DNA of 64,000 nucleotides from Patella vulgata. Taxonomy: Eukaryota; Mollusca; Gastropoda; Patellidae. Of this stretch, positions 22,485-34,644 are shown piece by piece. The stretch spans positions 77,991,730 through 78,055,729 of the forward strand of contig NC_065880.2 in NCBI RefSeq assembly GCF_932274485.2, in the 5' to 3' direction. How positions within the stretch are numbered: position 1 is the first letter of the stretch; the number at the start of each line of letters is the position of its first letter. The position numbers and the translations under genes were made by a program. The notes beneath the pieces were generated by a model. The model was given only the letters and a program-made list of their open reading frames with translations, did no database searches and was not told the DNA's origin.

Positions 22485-22775
22485 AAATAAGAGGTCCGGG
22501 TTTCGATTGTGGTGTTGGTCGTAAAAGATTCCCAGTTTTTGCCAGCGTGGTTCACCTTGTCAGTGGTGCAGGACAGGCCTGGCTAGGACAGTGTCTAGTC
22601 GATCGGAGGGTACGAAAAAGAAAGGCCCCGTGTACTCGTTGGTGTACACGCAGAAGAACCCTTGACAGTTAGAATTCGAATTAGGAGTAGGCACTGTACG
22701 GGCACAGTTTCCCTCATCGCGTACTGTATTTGGCGTATGTCCGTCTTCATTAACCAAGTCGATGCAGTACAGTGG
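22485..22775 (+). repeat. SINE-A with partial head
   Basis: gaggtccgggtttcgattg (box B-like) starts the copy. Then agtggtgcagga, gtgtctagtcgatcgga, gtacacgcagaagaaccctt and the cttcattaacca block follow. The ttaaacc tail is replaced. Confidence 0.85.
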
Positions 22776-22834
22776 GTTGTTTGATTCCCTTCTTATAGTG
22801 TCTTAATCAGTAAATCACGTTTAAACTTTATGAC

Positions 22835-23350
22835 ATGCAAAGAAGGATAATAGTATGGCGGCCTTTGAAGGGCTGTTAAACGAGACAATTCGGTCGTCTA
22901 ATCAACATTTTAAAGCCTCTGAGCATAATTTCTATTTTTCGGATATCAACTTTTTTCACGGCTTAATCTACGCTAATATCTGATAAGATCGATAATTTAA
23001 CATTTAACTAAGAAACCAAAATCAATATACCAACGCTAGATAACCTCCCTGCTTGTATTCAATCGGTTTTAAAATAGGTCTATCAATTCTGTTCACCCAC
23101 AACAAAATGGCGACGGAATTTGTATATAGCAAGCAGCATAGATCGATGAAATTTCAATTTAACATATCTTTGTAAAAACTGAACGGAATTGAACCATTTT
23201 TGACTGATATTCATAAAATGCACTAAAATGAGGCAACGAGACTTTAATGTTGTGCCATGCAAACAAGGGAACTAAGTACGGAGTTGTGGAAGGGCAGTTT
23301 AAACAGGATAATTCAGTCGTTTAATCAACATATTAAAACCTCTAATCAGC
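22835..23350. repeat. Separated duplication about 420 bp apart
   Basis: The series gcaaagaagg, aagggctgttaaacgag, aattcggtcgtctaatcaac, attttaaagcctct at 22838-22920 recurs, slightly changed, at 23260-23350. Function unknown. Confidence 0.55.
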
Positions 23351-23434
23351 ATTTGTTTACAAAATGTCTACCTTCACAATAAATGCTGCATAATTATTTT
23401 AGTTGATCTTGGTTCAAATTTAATTCATGACAAA

Positions 23435-23495
23435 ACGTTCGTTCGTTCCTGGATTTCGTCCACTTCCACCAAGGGTGGTATTGTAGACAAATATG
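23435..23495. repeat. Second copy of the (TTCG)n-linked motif
   Basis: gttcgttcgttcctgga then cacttccaccaagggtg and attgtagac mirror the arrangement at 505-575. Confidence 0.55.
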
Positions 23496-23756
23496 ACAAA
23501 ACACCGAGGAGATGAATTTATATTGTCAGTACCTGAATTGGGTGGGAGTTTCCTGTGAAGATGTTCAAATCCCTAGAATAGGAGTCAATATTTATTATTT
23601 AATTGTCTATGTAAATATGTAAGCTATACTTTTGAAATTTGTACATATTGCTAATTGTATTGAAATGTAAAATGAATTTATATAAGCTTCGGCTTGCTTT
23701 CAAATCCATTACATGTATATCAGTATTATATGTATTCAGTATTTAATTATATAATC

Positions 23757-24475
23757 TCACGATATTTTCGCCTCATAAATGTAATGCACATTCCTTATTA
23801 GTAATATTTAATTAAATATTTTAACATTTTTACAATATTTAATTATATATTCTAACTATATTTACTAATATATTTTTACCATATTTACTAATATATTTTT
23901 ACCATATTTACTAATATATTTTTACAATATTTAATTGTATATTTTTACAATATTTAATTGTATATTTTTACAATATTTAAATATATATTCTTACAATCAT
24001 ATACATCTACAATATTTGATTATATATTTTTACAATATTTTCACAATATTTAATTATATATTTTAACAATTATATACATCTACAATATTTAATTATATAT
24101 TCTAACAATTATATACATCTACAATATTTAATTATATATTTTTTACAATATTTAATTATATATTCTTACAATTATATAGATCTACAATATTTAATTATAT
24201 AATCTCGCACTATTTAATTATATATTATTACAATATTCAGTTATATATTCTTACAATATTTAATTATATATTCTTACAGTATATAATTATATATTCTTAC
24301 AGTATATAATTATAAATTCTTATAATATTTAATTATAAATTCTTATAATATTTAATTATATATTCTTACAGTACATAATTATTATTTTTTCCAATATTTA
24401 ATTAAATAATATTCAGTAATGATATACAATAATTTTGCCCATAAATTTAAAGCACATTGTTTATTAGTAAAGTTG
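23757..24475. repeat. AT minisatellite, 23-28 bp units, with duplicated borders
   Basis: About 25 imperfect units of the type acaatatttaattatatatt plus cttac or ctaac cover 23800-24416. Related border segments, both with attttgcc or attttcgcc, cataaat, gcacatt and ttattagtaa, lie at 23764-23806 and 24430-24470, so the array may have grown inside a duplicated segment. Confidence 0.85.
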
Positions 24476-24835
24476 ATATCGGGGACAAAACATCCTTTTT
24501 TCTCCTTGAAATTTAATTACTTTTATAGAGTTTCAAAATCAACAAGGGATCGTGGAATATTTTTTTTACAAAGAACTCCTCAGTCAATGGTTTAAATACA
24601 TTTCAGCTTTATTTATAACTTCTTATATAAATATCAGTCTCAAGTCTATAGAGCTCGAGGGTATATGGTTGTCAAAATTTGATCTGGAATGCCTCGCGTT
24701 TCTACAGACAGATTGTCAATTTGCTGCCAGAAACACTCCAGAAAGAATTTTAAGGAGTCTTTAAGAATGATATATAAATAGTAAGATCGTTTATACTTTT
24801 ATAATATATATGTTTTGACTATGACGAATAATTTA

Positions 24836-25194
24836 CTTTATCACCCAATAATACATTCTACAGTAGATATCGCTTGTGTGATAAATTTCATAATCTACTA
24901 AGGAGATATCGCTTTACATGAATTTGATTGGTCAGTTGAAAAGGAACTACTTTTTTTGATTTTCAAAGAACAGTTCATTTCTTATTAAAAGTATTTTTTT
25001 TTATTAAAAATGAACTATTGTTATTCAGTTGACCTTAATGGAAACACTGGGTCAATATAAAGGACTTTGCAATGATTGAATTGCTGTCAAAAATTGATGT
25101 ATCACTACGCCATAATGTTCAGTAAAAGTGAAATCTACAGCAAAGAATTATATTTATCTATTTGTGCATGTAAGAAGGGATTGGGTGATAAATA
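24836..25194. mobile_element. Possible MITE with TTTATCACCCAAT ends
   Basis: Left tttatcacccaataata is the complement of right gggattgggtgataaa. Interior pairs such as gatatcgctt occur twice near 24868 and 24907. The flank is AT-rich, so no target duplication can be fixed. Tentative. Confidence 0.45.
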
Positions 25195-25338
25195 AAATCT
25201 CCTACTCGTCTTTTTTGATATCAAAAAATATCAACACTCGTTGATAAAGTAAAAAAAAAATCGGCAGAGTCTCGTTTTTTGTTACTTTATCAACTTGTGT
25301 TGATATTTTTTGATATCAAAAAAGACTGGTAGGAGATT
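25195..25338. repeat. Large imperfect palindrome
   Basis: Arms 25195-25252 and 25282-25338, about 57 bp each, pair from aatctcctact inward to ttgataaagtaa. The loop is about 29 bp. Each arm also contains the smaller palindrome ttttttgatatcaaaaaa. The right arm ends the structure abruptly before a different tandem repeat. Confidence 0.8.
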
Positions 25339-25354
25339 CTCTATATAACCATAC

Positions 25355-25530
25355 TATTTCGACTAGGGACGTTTCGGCCACAAGTAAAAAACAAAACTCA
25401 CCCTAACCATACCAACTAGAGACATTTCGATCACAGTTTCCTTTTAGCCTTAATCCTAACTATATCGACTAGGGACGTTTCAACCACAGTTTCCTTTTGA
25501 ACCCCTAACGCTAACCAGACAGCCCTTGTT
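25355..25530. repeat. Three-unit tandem repeat, about 55-60 bp
   Basis: tcgactagggacgtttcg, ccacag and tttccttttagcc recur at about 25367, 25418 and 25466 with small changes. Confidence 0.65.
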
Positions 25531-25599
25531 GCAGATAGCAACTGTTTAACCACTATGGCCGAAAGGTCCATAGCCGAAACGCCTCTCCACCACTATTTA

Positions 25600-26226
25600 T
25601 CACGAAATACATCTGGAATCTATCGTGGGAATACTAATATACTGCGATCTATTCATTTGTCACAACCCATACACTTGTGATACGACTGGCGGTTTACTAT
25701 TAGGCAGACATACCGTTTTTAGAAAGAAGTTCTCAAAATGGTGTCGTTCGAAGACAAACCTCGGCCCTCTCCGGCACCCTTCCTAGCTTTAAAATTTAGT
25801 CAGGCAATGCAAGCGTTTACTATCATAAATTACATAACAAACACCATACAGTTTATTTTAGATAAACACTCCTCACAGGCGTCTTCATTGGCGCCTCTTT
25901 TTTTAATCCAATGGGCGCAGCTTTTAATTTAGAGAATTAGAAATCCGCTGAGCCTTAAGGCTGTTTAAGAAATAGGTTTATATGATTAAATTCCGTTTAG
26001 TGCGACGTATTAGCAATATTATGACAAACTGAAAGTTCGTAATATTCTAGATCCTCTGCAGACGTTACAAACAAACATGTGCCTATTACTTCATGCTAAT
26101 TGTAAACAACCTAAGTTTAGTAGGCCTTCGTCACCAATAAGTGTCGGGTGACGAATCACTTTTCATTCAGATTGAATTCAAGCTGGAAGTTTATCAACAG
26201 TAGATTGATATTCTGGTTTTGTTTTC
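25600..26226. other. Unannotated stretch
   Basis: A 64-residue frame at 25738 has no family resemblance. No repeat recognised. Confidence 0.45.
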
Positions 26227-26614
26227 TTAACGGGGCATTAGGTAAGATTAAATAAAGAGTTGACAGTTCTCATTATCATAGTTAAAAAATAGATCATGAA
26301 AAGAGAATATACTGAAAATATCAGTCAAATTGTTTTACTCTGAGCCTAGATATCGGCGATACAATTATAGTCTAGGTTCGATTAGCATTTGACCGTTGTT
26401 ACGATAAAAAAAAGTCTCGATTATCCATTTTTACGGTAACCGCATCGACCACAAAACGTGTTTAAATCTACTTATATCGCAGCCATCCGATGGCATCGAG
26501 AGTTGGTTAAAGTCTGGATAAGTTAATTAATGTCTAATTAATACTTTAAATAACAGTTCAGGCCTAAAGAAACCTGCAATAGGCAGATTTAGCTCTTGCA
26601 TAATGTATGTTTAA
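26227..26614 (-). mobile_element. MITE-C copy 5
   Basis: TTAACGGGGCATTAGGTAAG at the left, and cttgcataatgtatgtTTAA at the right, with interior blocks in complement (cctgcaataggcagattt). Confidence 0.85.
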
Positions 26615-26749
26615 TAAAATGTTAACTTATCAATTTTGGTACATTTTATAATGGATTAAACCGTGTACAAATTATTAGACATTGTACAAAAAATGAATAT
26701 GGCGATCTGCGGCTTTAAGTGAAGTGATTAAACAACCCTACTATGAGCC

Positions 26750-26785
26750 ATACCCCCCCCCCCCCACACACACACACATACACCC
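26750..26785. repeat. C-run and (CA)n
   Basis: About 13 C followed by five CA units. Confidence 0.8.
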
Positions 26786-26936
26786 GCCCCTCTATTTCTT
26801 AAAGACTCGAATAAACATTTGTAATAATTCTAACTAGGCTAGGCGCAACAGCGTAAGAAGCAAACAACGACCCTGTTGTAGAATTCAAGTAGGAATGCGT
26901 CGTAGAACTTTTCAAACTTAGTAAAGATATTTCAAC

Positions 26937-26938
<2 letters not shown>

Positions 26939-26980
<42 letters not shown>
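26939..26980. repeat. (GA)n microsatellite
   Basis: About 20 GA units. It resembles the complement of a SINE-B tail, but no SINE body is attached. Confidence 0.85.
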
Positions 26981-26983
<3 letters not shown>

Positions 26984-26989
26984 AATTGT

Positions 26990-27520
26990 TCACGAATGTA
27001 ATCTATGCAAGTAATATATCATTCAACAAATACATGTAAAGAACATTGTACAAACAAAAAAAGCGACCTGGCTTGTAACATTCAATACTTTCTGTAGATA
27101 AAACGTCATTTTACAGCTACTGTTTACAGCATTTACGCCGTTTCATTGATAAAAATGGCATTAGTTTACTGTCTATCGTAATCTCTCGACAAAAACTCCA
27201 TATTCTTTTCATAAAACAACAAGAGTTTTTATAATTTCTGGTACAAGTGTGAAAGACATTTTCATCAAAGCTTATTATAATATATCATTCTAAGATCTGT
27301 GAATAGGCATTACAAGGTGTTGATTACCATGTTAGCGGCTTGGTTTTTTTAAAAAGAATTGGTTATTATACTACAGTCTCCTTCATAACATTCTATAGTT
27401 AACACTTTGAAAGTATTCCAGTAAAAAAGAACGTTAAAGAAACATCTTAATACTGAATATGATGTATATGAAATAAATGATATTATTATCAGTGTTAAAT
27501 TCACCGTGTAAATTGCTTAT
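26990..27520. other. Unannotated AT-rich stretch
   Basis: No gene, RNA or shared repeat recognised. Confidence 0.45.
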
Positions 27521-27524
27521 TGAT

Positions 27525-28040
27525 TAGAAACGGTAATATAACTGATATACGTCCGATTATGTACAAAATATACATTATATCATTTATAAACCACACAGGA
27601 TGTCTTAAGCCTTGTACACACTACCCGACACAACGCGTCGGATTGCGTGAACAGAACTCTACGCTAGTTACCAACCGATTATGAACAAAATATACATTAT
27701 ATCATTAATATAAACTACACAGGATGCGTAAGGACTTGTACACGCTAGTGACGCTACCCAACATAACGCGTCGGATTCCGTGAACAGAACTCTACGCTAG
27801 CTACCGTGCTTCTTTGTCAGTTAATATGATCAATGGTAATATATTTATTGTGAGTCGTCCATTATGATTAATATATCATCTATCAACCACACAAGATGTC
27901 CTAAGCCTTGTACACACTACATGACACAACGCGTCAGATCCAATGAAAGGAACTTAACGCTATAGCTATACCGTGATTCTTTGACAGTTAATATGGTCGA
28001 TGGTAATTTGTTTATTGTGGGTCGGCCTTTAATATGATAA
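27525..28040. repeat. Three-unit tandem duplication, about 150-190 bp units
   Basis: Each unit carries accacacaggatg, cttgtacacacta, cacaacgcgtcgga and gaacagaactctacgct. Units two and three add a cttctttgtcagttaatatg and ggtaatatatttattgtg stretch. Units start near 27525, 27674 and 27865. The cytosine-guanine-rich acgcgtcgg core is kept in all three. Confidence 0.75.
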
Positions 28041-28567
28041 ATATACAATCCCACAGACGTCGTAGAATGCAGTTTTAGCGCCATTCTATCTCTAGTATTC
28101 AACATAGACGGTATATGATTCTATAAAAACTACCAACTTTTGTCAATGAAGAAATTACATTTATAAATATTTGTATGTGATAAGATTTACTCGTGGTATG
28201 TTTTTGTAGTTCAGCGCTGTATGTGTTAAGGTGGAGATAGATCATATCTGAAATTATTGTCGAGACTTTACGATTCTAGCAACATAGAAACAGACTTCAT
28301 TGATATACCAGTATGTGCAGTGGTATATAAATCTCTCCTCAAATACATACCAGATATGAAAATTAATAAAGTTGCCAAAAAATAAAATGACAAAACATCT
28401 GACTCAAGCAGCGCCTCTTAGATACTATACAATTGTAAACAACGCGATTTTAGCGTCGAAGACAATCTACACAAATAACGACCTTTCTTCCAATTACAGT
28501 TGCCAAAAAAATAAGATTACAGAAAATCAATTCCAAGAAACCACTGGTAAAGCAGGTTGCTATTAAG

Positions 28568-28775
28568 GCAAAATCGGTTCTTTCACGTGTACGCCAACGT
28601 CTACATGGGACCTCGGATTTGTGTCCTATTCGAAAGACTAGCCATTGTTCCTTGCCAGGCTTTCTGTCCTGTCCCACTGACAAGGTGAAGCTGTGCTGAA
28701 AAATTCCAAGGAACATTCTGTGCCTACACCGTGGTCGAACCTTGGACACAGTGTTTACCGAATCAGTTCAGTAAG
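28568..28775 (-). repeat. SINE-A, 5' half
   Basis: Complement of SINE-A from the ttctttcacgtgtacgccaa block through gggacctcgga, gaaagactag and ccactgacaaggtgaag to the ggtcgaacctt head. The tail part is missing. Confidence 0.8.
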
Positions 28776-28839
28776 GGGGACAGTTTGTAAACATAAATTA
28801 TATGCCCACATTTAAAATGTTTTGACCATTATCCACGAA

Positions 28840-29400
28840 GATGTTTATTGATTTTCACCGATATTCAATAATTACTGCCAGTTCTTCCCGCTTTATTGCG
28901 CTTGATCACTCTGAAATATCTTGTGGTCTCTTTAGTGGCTAAAGTTATCATCATCTAATTAAGCATTCAGAAGGCGAAGAAGACTCAATTTTCATCAATT
29001 TCTAATAATTTCAATCGGTTCGTGGACATCTTAGTGACAAAGGTTATAACTCAATTAAATTGTCTATTTAAACACTGTCTTATGCTGAGATGAAGAAAAG
29101 TATTGATTTTCAACGATTTTTCTAATTATTTAATAAAGTTATTTCCCTTGGTCATTTTAAAAAATTCTTGTAGATATGGAATGGAGAACCATATTGATTT
29201 TCAACGATTTTTGTTAATTACTTTCAAAGTTATTCCCCTTGATCACTTTGCAAATTCCTGTAGAATCATTAGAGTTATTGCCCTTTGTCACTTTGATCTT
29301 TATGCCGTTCTCCAGACTTGAATGGTATAGCTCAATTGACGAAGAAGTTTACTGATTTTCGATACTTATAATCAGCGTTATTGCCCTTGTTTAATTTTTA
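28840..29400. repeat. Degenerate tandem repeat, 100-160 bp units
   Basis: ttgattttcaacgattttt, aaagttattgccctt, gatcactttg and attcttgtag recur at about 28850, 28990, 29100, 29190 and 29350. Unit length varies and identity is low. Confidence 0.65.
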
Positions 29401-29518
29401 AAAAAAACTGATTTCAAATTACTGGAGGCGGCCCTGACTTTGAATGATATTTCAAAACTATTTATAATTGACAACAGGAAAATATACAGAATTCAAAATT
29501 TACAAAAAAATATACCTG

Positions 29519-29847
29519 GTGAAATGAAATAAAATGGGGTTTAACTTCTTACTGTTCTGATCCGACTGAGCAAATGAAGACGGGCGAAAGCCATACATTG
29601 TGCTATGTGGGAAAGTTCGCCCACTCTTATATCAAATTCCAACTGTCAAGGGATATTTTACGTGTACACGGGACCTCGTTTTTTCGAATCCATCCAAACG
29701 GCTAGATGCTGTCCCTGCTAGGACCTCCGTCCTGCACCACCGCGTGGGAAAATTCCGAGGAACTTTCTCGTTCAACACCGGGAGCGAACCCGAGACCCCC
29801 GGGTTAGCGAGCTAGCGTCTTACTCACTTAGCCGCCGTGGCTCCCAT
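29519..29847 (-). repeat. SINE-A, full length
   Basis: gaaatgaaataaaatggggt tail through to box B-like gggagcgaacccgagacc and the head gcgtcttactcacttagccg, ending ccgtggctccc. It stands head to head with the next copy. Confidence 0.9.
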
Positions 29848-29849
29848 CT

Positions 29850-30050
29850 AGCAAAGCGCGTTTGGATTGGGCGAAGAACTGATGTGCTGTTAATTTGCAC
29901 GTAAAAGAAGCGGACAAGTTGGAACTCGATGAAATATAGACGAAAGCGCCTCTGAGTAAACTTTCCCTCATAGAAAACCGTATGACGTATCCCCGTCTTC
30001 ATTAGTCCGCTTGATTCAGAAAAATAGTGCGTTAAACCTCATTTCATTTC
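29850..30050 (+). repeat. SINE-A 3' part, head to head with the previous copy
   Basis: gcacgtaaaagaagc, gttggaactcgatg, ctttccctcatag, cccgtcttcattagtcc and gcgttaaacctcatttcatt follow SINE-A order. Confidence 0.8.
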
Positions 30051-30584
30051 TGACATACACCAGGTCAATATGACGCCATGGTTCTAGCAGACACACAAAT
30101 GTCAGTGTCACCGTATGTAATTCATGGGTGATATGGTTTTATAAAACAAAGGGGATGTTATATTCTCGAAACCTACTTGTATAGGTAGCACAGTTGATTA
30201 AATTCACTTTTATCTGGCAATCTCGTATTCTAGACACCGTGGCACTCAAAACACGGAGACGACACATTTCTTCTTCCAGACACAGCTACCGAGTTTGTTA
30301 GGCTACCACGTGTTGTTAATCCCAATTAATGTCTGTAGACAGATTGGTCCGTGGTCTGATTCCAGAATAAGATTAAAGTTAAGTAAATTGAACTGGGTTT
30401 TAGATTAATGGAACCACCTTGTTTTTCAGTGATGGATCGAAGTCTCCGGTTCCCTGTTTATTTAGTGATAATTTTGAGTTTATAGTCTGGAGATGGTTGA
30501 ACTTCTGACTCCAGCAGGAATCTACAAAAACTACGATTTATTTGATTGAAATTTTCATGAAAAATAAATTATAGGAAGTTTTTG

Positions 30585-30770
30585 CATGTATTTGTTAGCG
30601 CTTGGTCTTTTAGATTCCGTTTTCACAATCTCCTATTAAACTAGCAGGCTGCATATAGTCCAGATTTGAGATGTATTTGTTAGCAAGTGGTCTTTTAGAT
30701 TCAGTTTTCACAATTTTCCATCGAACTAGTATGGCTGCATATAATTAATATTCCATAGTCCAAATGTGAG
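30585..30770. repeat. Two-unit tandem duplication, about 85 bp
   Basis: tgtatttgttagcgcttggt, cttttagattccgttttca, actag and ggctgcatata recur once with few changes. Confidence 0.7.
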
Positions 30771-31314
30771 ATATTTTCTATAACTACAGAGAGCCCCTGG
30801 GTTCTTAATCCCCGAATTCAACCGTCGACCCCTCACATTTAAAGATATATTCCCTTAATACTTAGACCATTTTTACTTGTAATACAGAGGCAGGCCCGTA
30901 ACTACAGCACCCCCAGAGAACACTTCCCGCCCCCTCGTTGCTCTGAGCAAGTTACGGACTTGTACATAGGGATTATTTCTGGATATATATTCAAAATTTA
31001 TAGAAATAATTTGTCTTCCCCTTAAATATTTGTTAGTATTTAGTGATCAAGGGAGGTAATTGGAACAGTGAGACATTGACAATCACATTTGTCGTATATT
31101 TCTTTGCATGTTTCCATGAATTGACTCTTTTTTTTATATATTATTGAAGACTATGTTAGTTTTTCACAATAATTAGGTAGTATGTGGTAGTATTTGGTGG
31201 TATTGGGTGAGTATTGGGTGGTATAGGTAGTATTGGATAATATTTAGCAAATTGTCCTACCCGTATCATTAAGTGGCCAGCAATTTATATCGAATACATT
31301 CATACACTATATAT

Positions 31315-31345
31315 GCTACGACGTTTCGACAAATTTTGTCTTATC
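31315..31345 (-). ncRNA. Hammerhead-like core (degenerate)
   Basis: The minus strand reads gacaaaattTGTC followed by GAAACGTCG, a stem then the GAAA box. The same layout occurs at 41854-42065, 45319-45506 and 51783-51815. The 5' core box is not the canonical CTGATGA. A catalytic RNA is not claimed. Confidence 0.3.
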
Positions 31346-31646
31346 GTTGTGAGTAAGACGTTGGCTCTCTGACCTAGAGGTCTAGTGTTCGATTCCGGTG
31401 TTGGCCGAGAAAGTTCATCGGGATTTTCCGGTGTGGTACCCCCTTGTCAGAGGTACAAGTAAGAAGACCTGGAAAGGGACATCGTATTGGCGTGCATAAA
31501 AGGAACAGTTGGATTTCGAAATAAGAGTATGCCGTAGCACCGCTATCGGGGCAAAATTTCCCGCAATGCACACTGCATGGGGTACACCCGTCTTCAAAAG
31601 TCCAGTCGGTACAGTACAGTAGGAAATAAAACTCCATTTCATTTCT
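31346..31646 (+). repeat. SINE-A with head
   Basis: gagtaagacgttggctctct (box A-like), gtgttcgattccggtg (box B-like), the agaaagttcatcgggatttt block, the body and the ccatttcatttc tail. The GTCTAGTCG region is deleted. Confidence 0.88.
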
Positions 31647-31974
31647 ATCTTTTTTTTCACAGGAGTTATACAATACGACCAATGACCATCACACCTATAT
31701 TATATAATATGGTCTATATACACACCTTACTTATATATGTTAACACAGAGCACGTGTAGGTATTTTACCTAATGTATACTTACATATGTTATAAATGATT
31801 TCAAGATATTGCAACAAAACTTGCTTATTCTTTCAGATATTCGGCATTTTAGCTAGAATAAATACTGTTGTATGGTTATTGCTGATACATTGGATCCACA
31901 ATATCATTCGTTATTCCGTTAATAAGAACCGGGTAGATAAGTTGATATATGTATTATAGAACTTTGAATAAAGT

Positions 31975-32600
31975 GGGGGTTGGGTGACCGCGTGGTCTAA
32001 GGTGTGCGCTTTAGATCATAAGGTCTGTCCAGGGGCGCCGGAACGGCGCGAGGACCAGGGTACCAAAAGATAGGGGGAGGGAAAGGGTCTCTCCCCCTCG
32101 GCCTCTAGAAAATTTTGAAATTTGTCAATTCCGAGAACCCTGTTTAGAGCGCCTCTAGCATTTCAAATTTGAACATAAAACCCTTTAAAATACATGATAA
32201 TGAAGGAGACAAAAGCCTGATTAATCACAAATGAATAGACTAGTAAAAAGGTTGAAAACTTTTATCATTAGGGCATGGGTATACATGTATACCCCAGAAA
32301 AGGGCAGGGTACCATTTTTATAACCCTGATACCCGGGTTCCGGCGCCCCTAGGTCTGTTATTAAGTCAAGCCGCTTGATTTCGATTCCCAGCTTCTACTA
32401 CGTCATCAAGGATAAGAATCGCCTGTCCAACCTTGTGGATTTCCTCCGGTTCCTGCGATTTCCTCCCACTACTAAAGACCCTCACGCGCAAGCCTATTAT
32501 TGAAATAAAATTTAACTATATGTTAGTCCCAAAACGACCTAGCTTGTGTCAAGATGACGCCCCCCCCCCTTCCCTCTCTCCCTCTCAATCTCTCTTGAAT
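31975..32600 (+). repeat. SINE-B split by a hAT-like MITE
   Basis: SINE-B head gttgggtgaccgcgtggtct runs to aaggtctgt at 32028 and resumes at 32351 with aggtctgttattaagtcaag, then the full body to the tagcttgtgtcaag block and a C/CT-rich tail. Confidence 0.88.
32029..32350. mobile_element. hAT-like MITE inside SINE-B
   Basis: 322 bp. Ends ccaggggcgccggaac and gttccggcgcccct form about 14-bp inverted repeats. The 8-bp AGGTCTGT is repeated exactly at 32021-32028 and 32351-32358. An 8-bp duplication with C-A-G-starting GC-rich ends is typical of hAT elements. No transposase. Confidence 0.85.
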
Positions 32601-32604
32601 AAAG

Positions 32605-33285
32605 TAACCAACATTTGTATAATATTAAGCTAAACGTATTATATATGTATAACTGGCTTTAGTGGAATGCCGTTCTATACAAACTTTACCAGATGTTTGG
32701 TTTGTTTATAATTATATTGTATGGCCAAATAACCAGGTACAAATCCCTGTAAGCAACCGTAGGTCTCAACCCAATCCTGTGCTATTCATCACGTCGACTG
32801 CCTTTTTAATATTTTTAGGGTGTTTCCAATCTCGACACACATTTTTCACTTGATCTTAAAGCAAATTTTCCGCTGTTTGAATGGCGGCGCCTTCCATGGC
32901 TTATACAAACAACAAGGCGTTATCCACTATCTCTCTCGATATTTAAAATTACCCAAAAAACACACGGGTTGTATTTTTCTTTAAAAGTTTACAAAGAAAT
33001 AAGCTTGACGTCGAGTAAACTAATATGAAGATTCTTTATATTCGACAGACGCCAATTAAGTGGCCTTCGCGCTTTTTTGACACGTGCGCACGTGGAGTTG
33101 AGTTTGATTGACCGCGTACGTAAAGGTATATATATATATATATGTGTATATATGTGTAGATTACATACATATATAAGTGTTAAGCTGAAGGATACGATAG
33201 TGATGTTAGGTTTGTCGAGCAAGTTAGTGTCCATGCATGATGTGATGTGAATTAACTAGAAGGTTTTGACAATTTCTCGTGATTA
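32605..33285. other. Unannotated stretch with (TA)n
   Basis: (TA)n/(TATG)n at 33126-33160. Short frames have no family resemblance. Confidence 0.45.
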
Positions 33286-33289
33286 ACAA

Positions 33290-33860
33290 TGCTACACAAG
33301 TTATCTAACATAGGAATTTTAATGAGGAATTATTAAAAGTAAGTATTTCAAAATATGATTTTTAATTCTTCTTTTATGTGAATATAAGGTAGCCATATAT
33401 TCTGAGTCGTTATACGTATAACATATATAAACTTTGTAATATGTTCTGATTTACAAAGAATACTTTAATATTTACAAAGATTTATTAAAACAAGTGTTTC
33501 AAACATTGATTTTCAATTGTTCTTAATGTGAATCTAAGTCAACCATATACAAGTATATTCGGAGTCGTTACGAGTTACTATCTTGACAAAATATATAAAG
33601 TTTAATTTGTAACATTTTGATATTTTCGAATTCACAAATAATTCTTTACAAAGATTTATTAAAGCAAGTATTTGAAAAATTGATTTTTATTTTTTCTTAA
33701 TGTGAAACCAAGTTAGGATTATATAAGTTTATTCAGAGTTGTTGAACGAGTTACCGTCTTGACATATATAAACTTTAGAATATCTTAAACTTATAACCTT
33801 TTGATGTTTCCTAATTTACAGATAATACTTTGATATTTACAAAGATTCATTAAGTGATAT
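33290..33860. repeat. Three-unit tandem repeat, about 155-175 bp units
   Basis: Each unit has aagtatttcaaa, attgatttttaat, ttcttaatgtgaa, ccatata, cggagtcgtta and atataaacttt blocks. Units start near 33335, 33490 and 33664. Confidence 0.75.
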
Positions 33861-33889
33861 AAAGCCCCAGAAAGCGTATATTATATGCT

Positions 33890-34000
33890 ATGAAATAATA
33901 TTTAATGTGTTAATAATATATCATATGTTTATTGCATACTATCAATATTTAATGTGTTAATAATATATCATATGTTTATTGCATACTATCAATATTTAAT
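33890..34000. repeat. Exact short tandem duplication
   Basis: A segment of about 55 bp containing atttaatgtgttaataatat, atcatatgtttattgcatac and tatcaat is present twice in a row. Confidence 0.75.
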
Positions 34001-34071
34001 GAAGTTTTATATACTAGAAGGTTAAATATCTAAATATTTATGAATAACTTTCAAATAACATATTGTTAAAG

Positions 34072-34388
34072 AAAATGAAATGGGTTTAATTTCTTACTTT
34101 TCTACATTGACCGGACTTATGACGTACAGTGTGCTATGCTGGAAATTTTGCCCGGACAGTGCAGCTCTTATATCGAATTACAACTGTCAAGGGTTCTTTT
34201 TCATGCACGCCAGCATGTACCACCTCGGTAATATGTACACGGTACCTTGGTTTTTCATCCCATCCGTCCTTCACCACCGAAACCCCTCCGGATAATCGAA
34301 AGGCATTTTCTCGCCCAACTCCGGAATTCAACCCGAGACCTCCAGGTTAGCAAGACAGAGACTTATTCAATGAACCACCGCGGCTCCC
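34072..34388 (-). repeat. SINE-A, near full length
   Basis: aaatgaaatgggtttaattt through to caacccgagacctccaggtt and the head ccaccgcggctccc. Has a small extra accacctcggtaatatgtac segment in the middle. Confidence 0.88.
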
Positions 34389-34644
34389 TTACAGTTCAAT
34401 GAAAATAATCTTGTACATTGTAATGTGAACGACGTCCTAGGAGCAGGATTTCTTTTATTGCTATCCCAGGGTAGAAGACTGTTTATAACTTGTCCATAAA
34501 CCGTTTCGCTTCAGCGTATAGATCAGATATTTTACATTTTCTGCTCTAAAGCTAAAGAAAACTGATGATTTTAGCTAAACGTGTCACATTTCATTAATTG
34601 TGCTACGTCATTGTTAGATGTTTATCAATAAAAGGGATTATTAG

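Noticed and set aside
25738-25932. 64-residue plus frame with a good ATG
   Set aside because: No recognisable domain and no supporting signals; chance frame in AT-rich DNA.
27525-28040. CRISPR-like spaced repeats
   Set aside because: Units are 150-190 bp, diverged and contiguous, with no short constant repeat separated by unique spacers; a eukaryotic tandem duplication.
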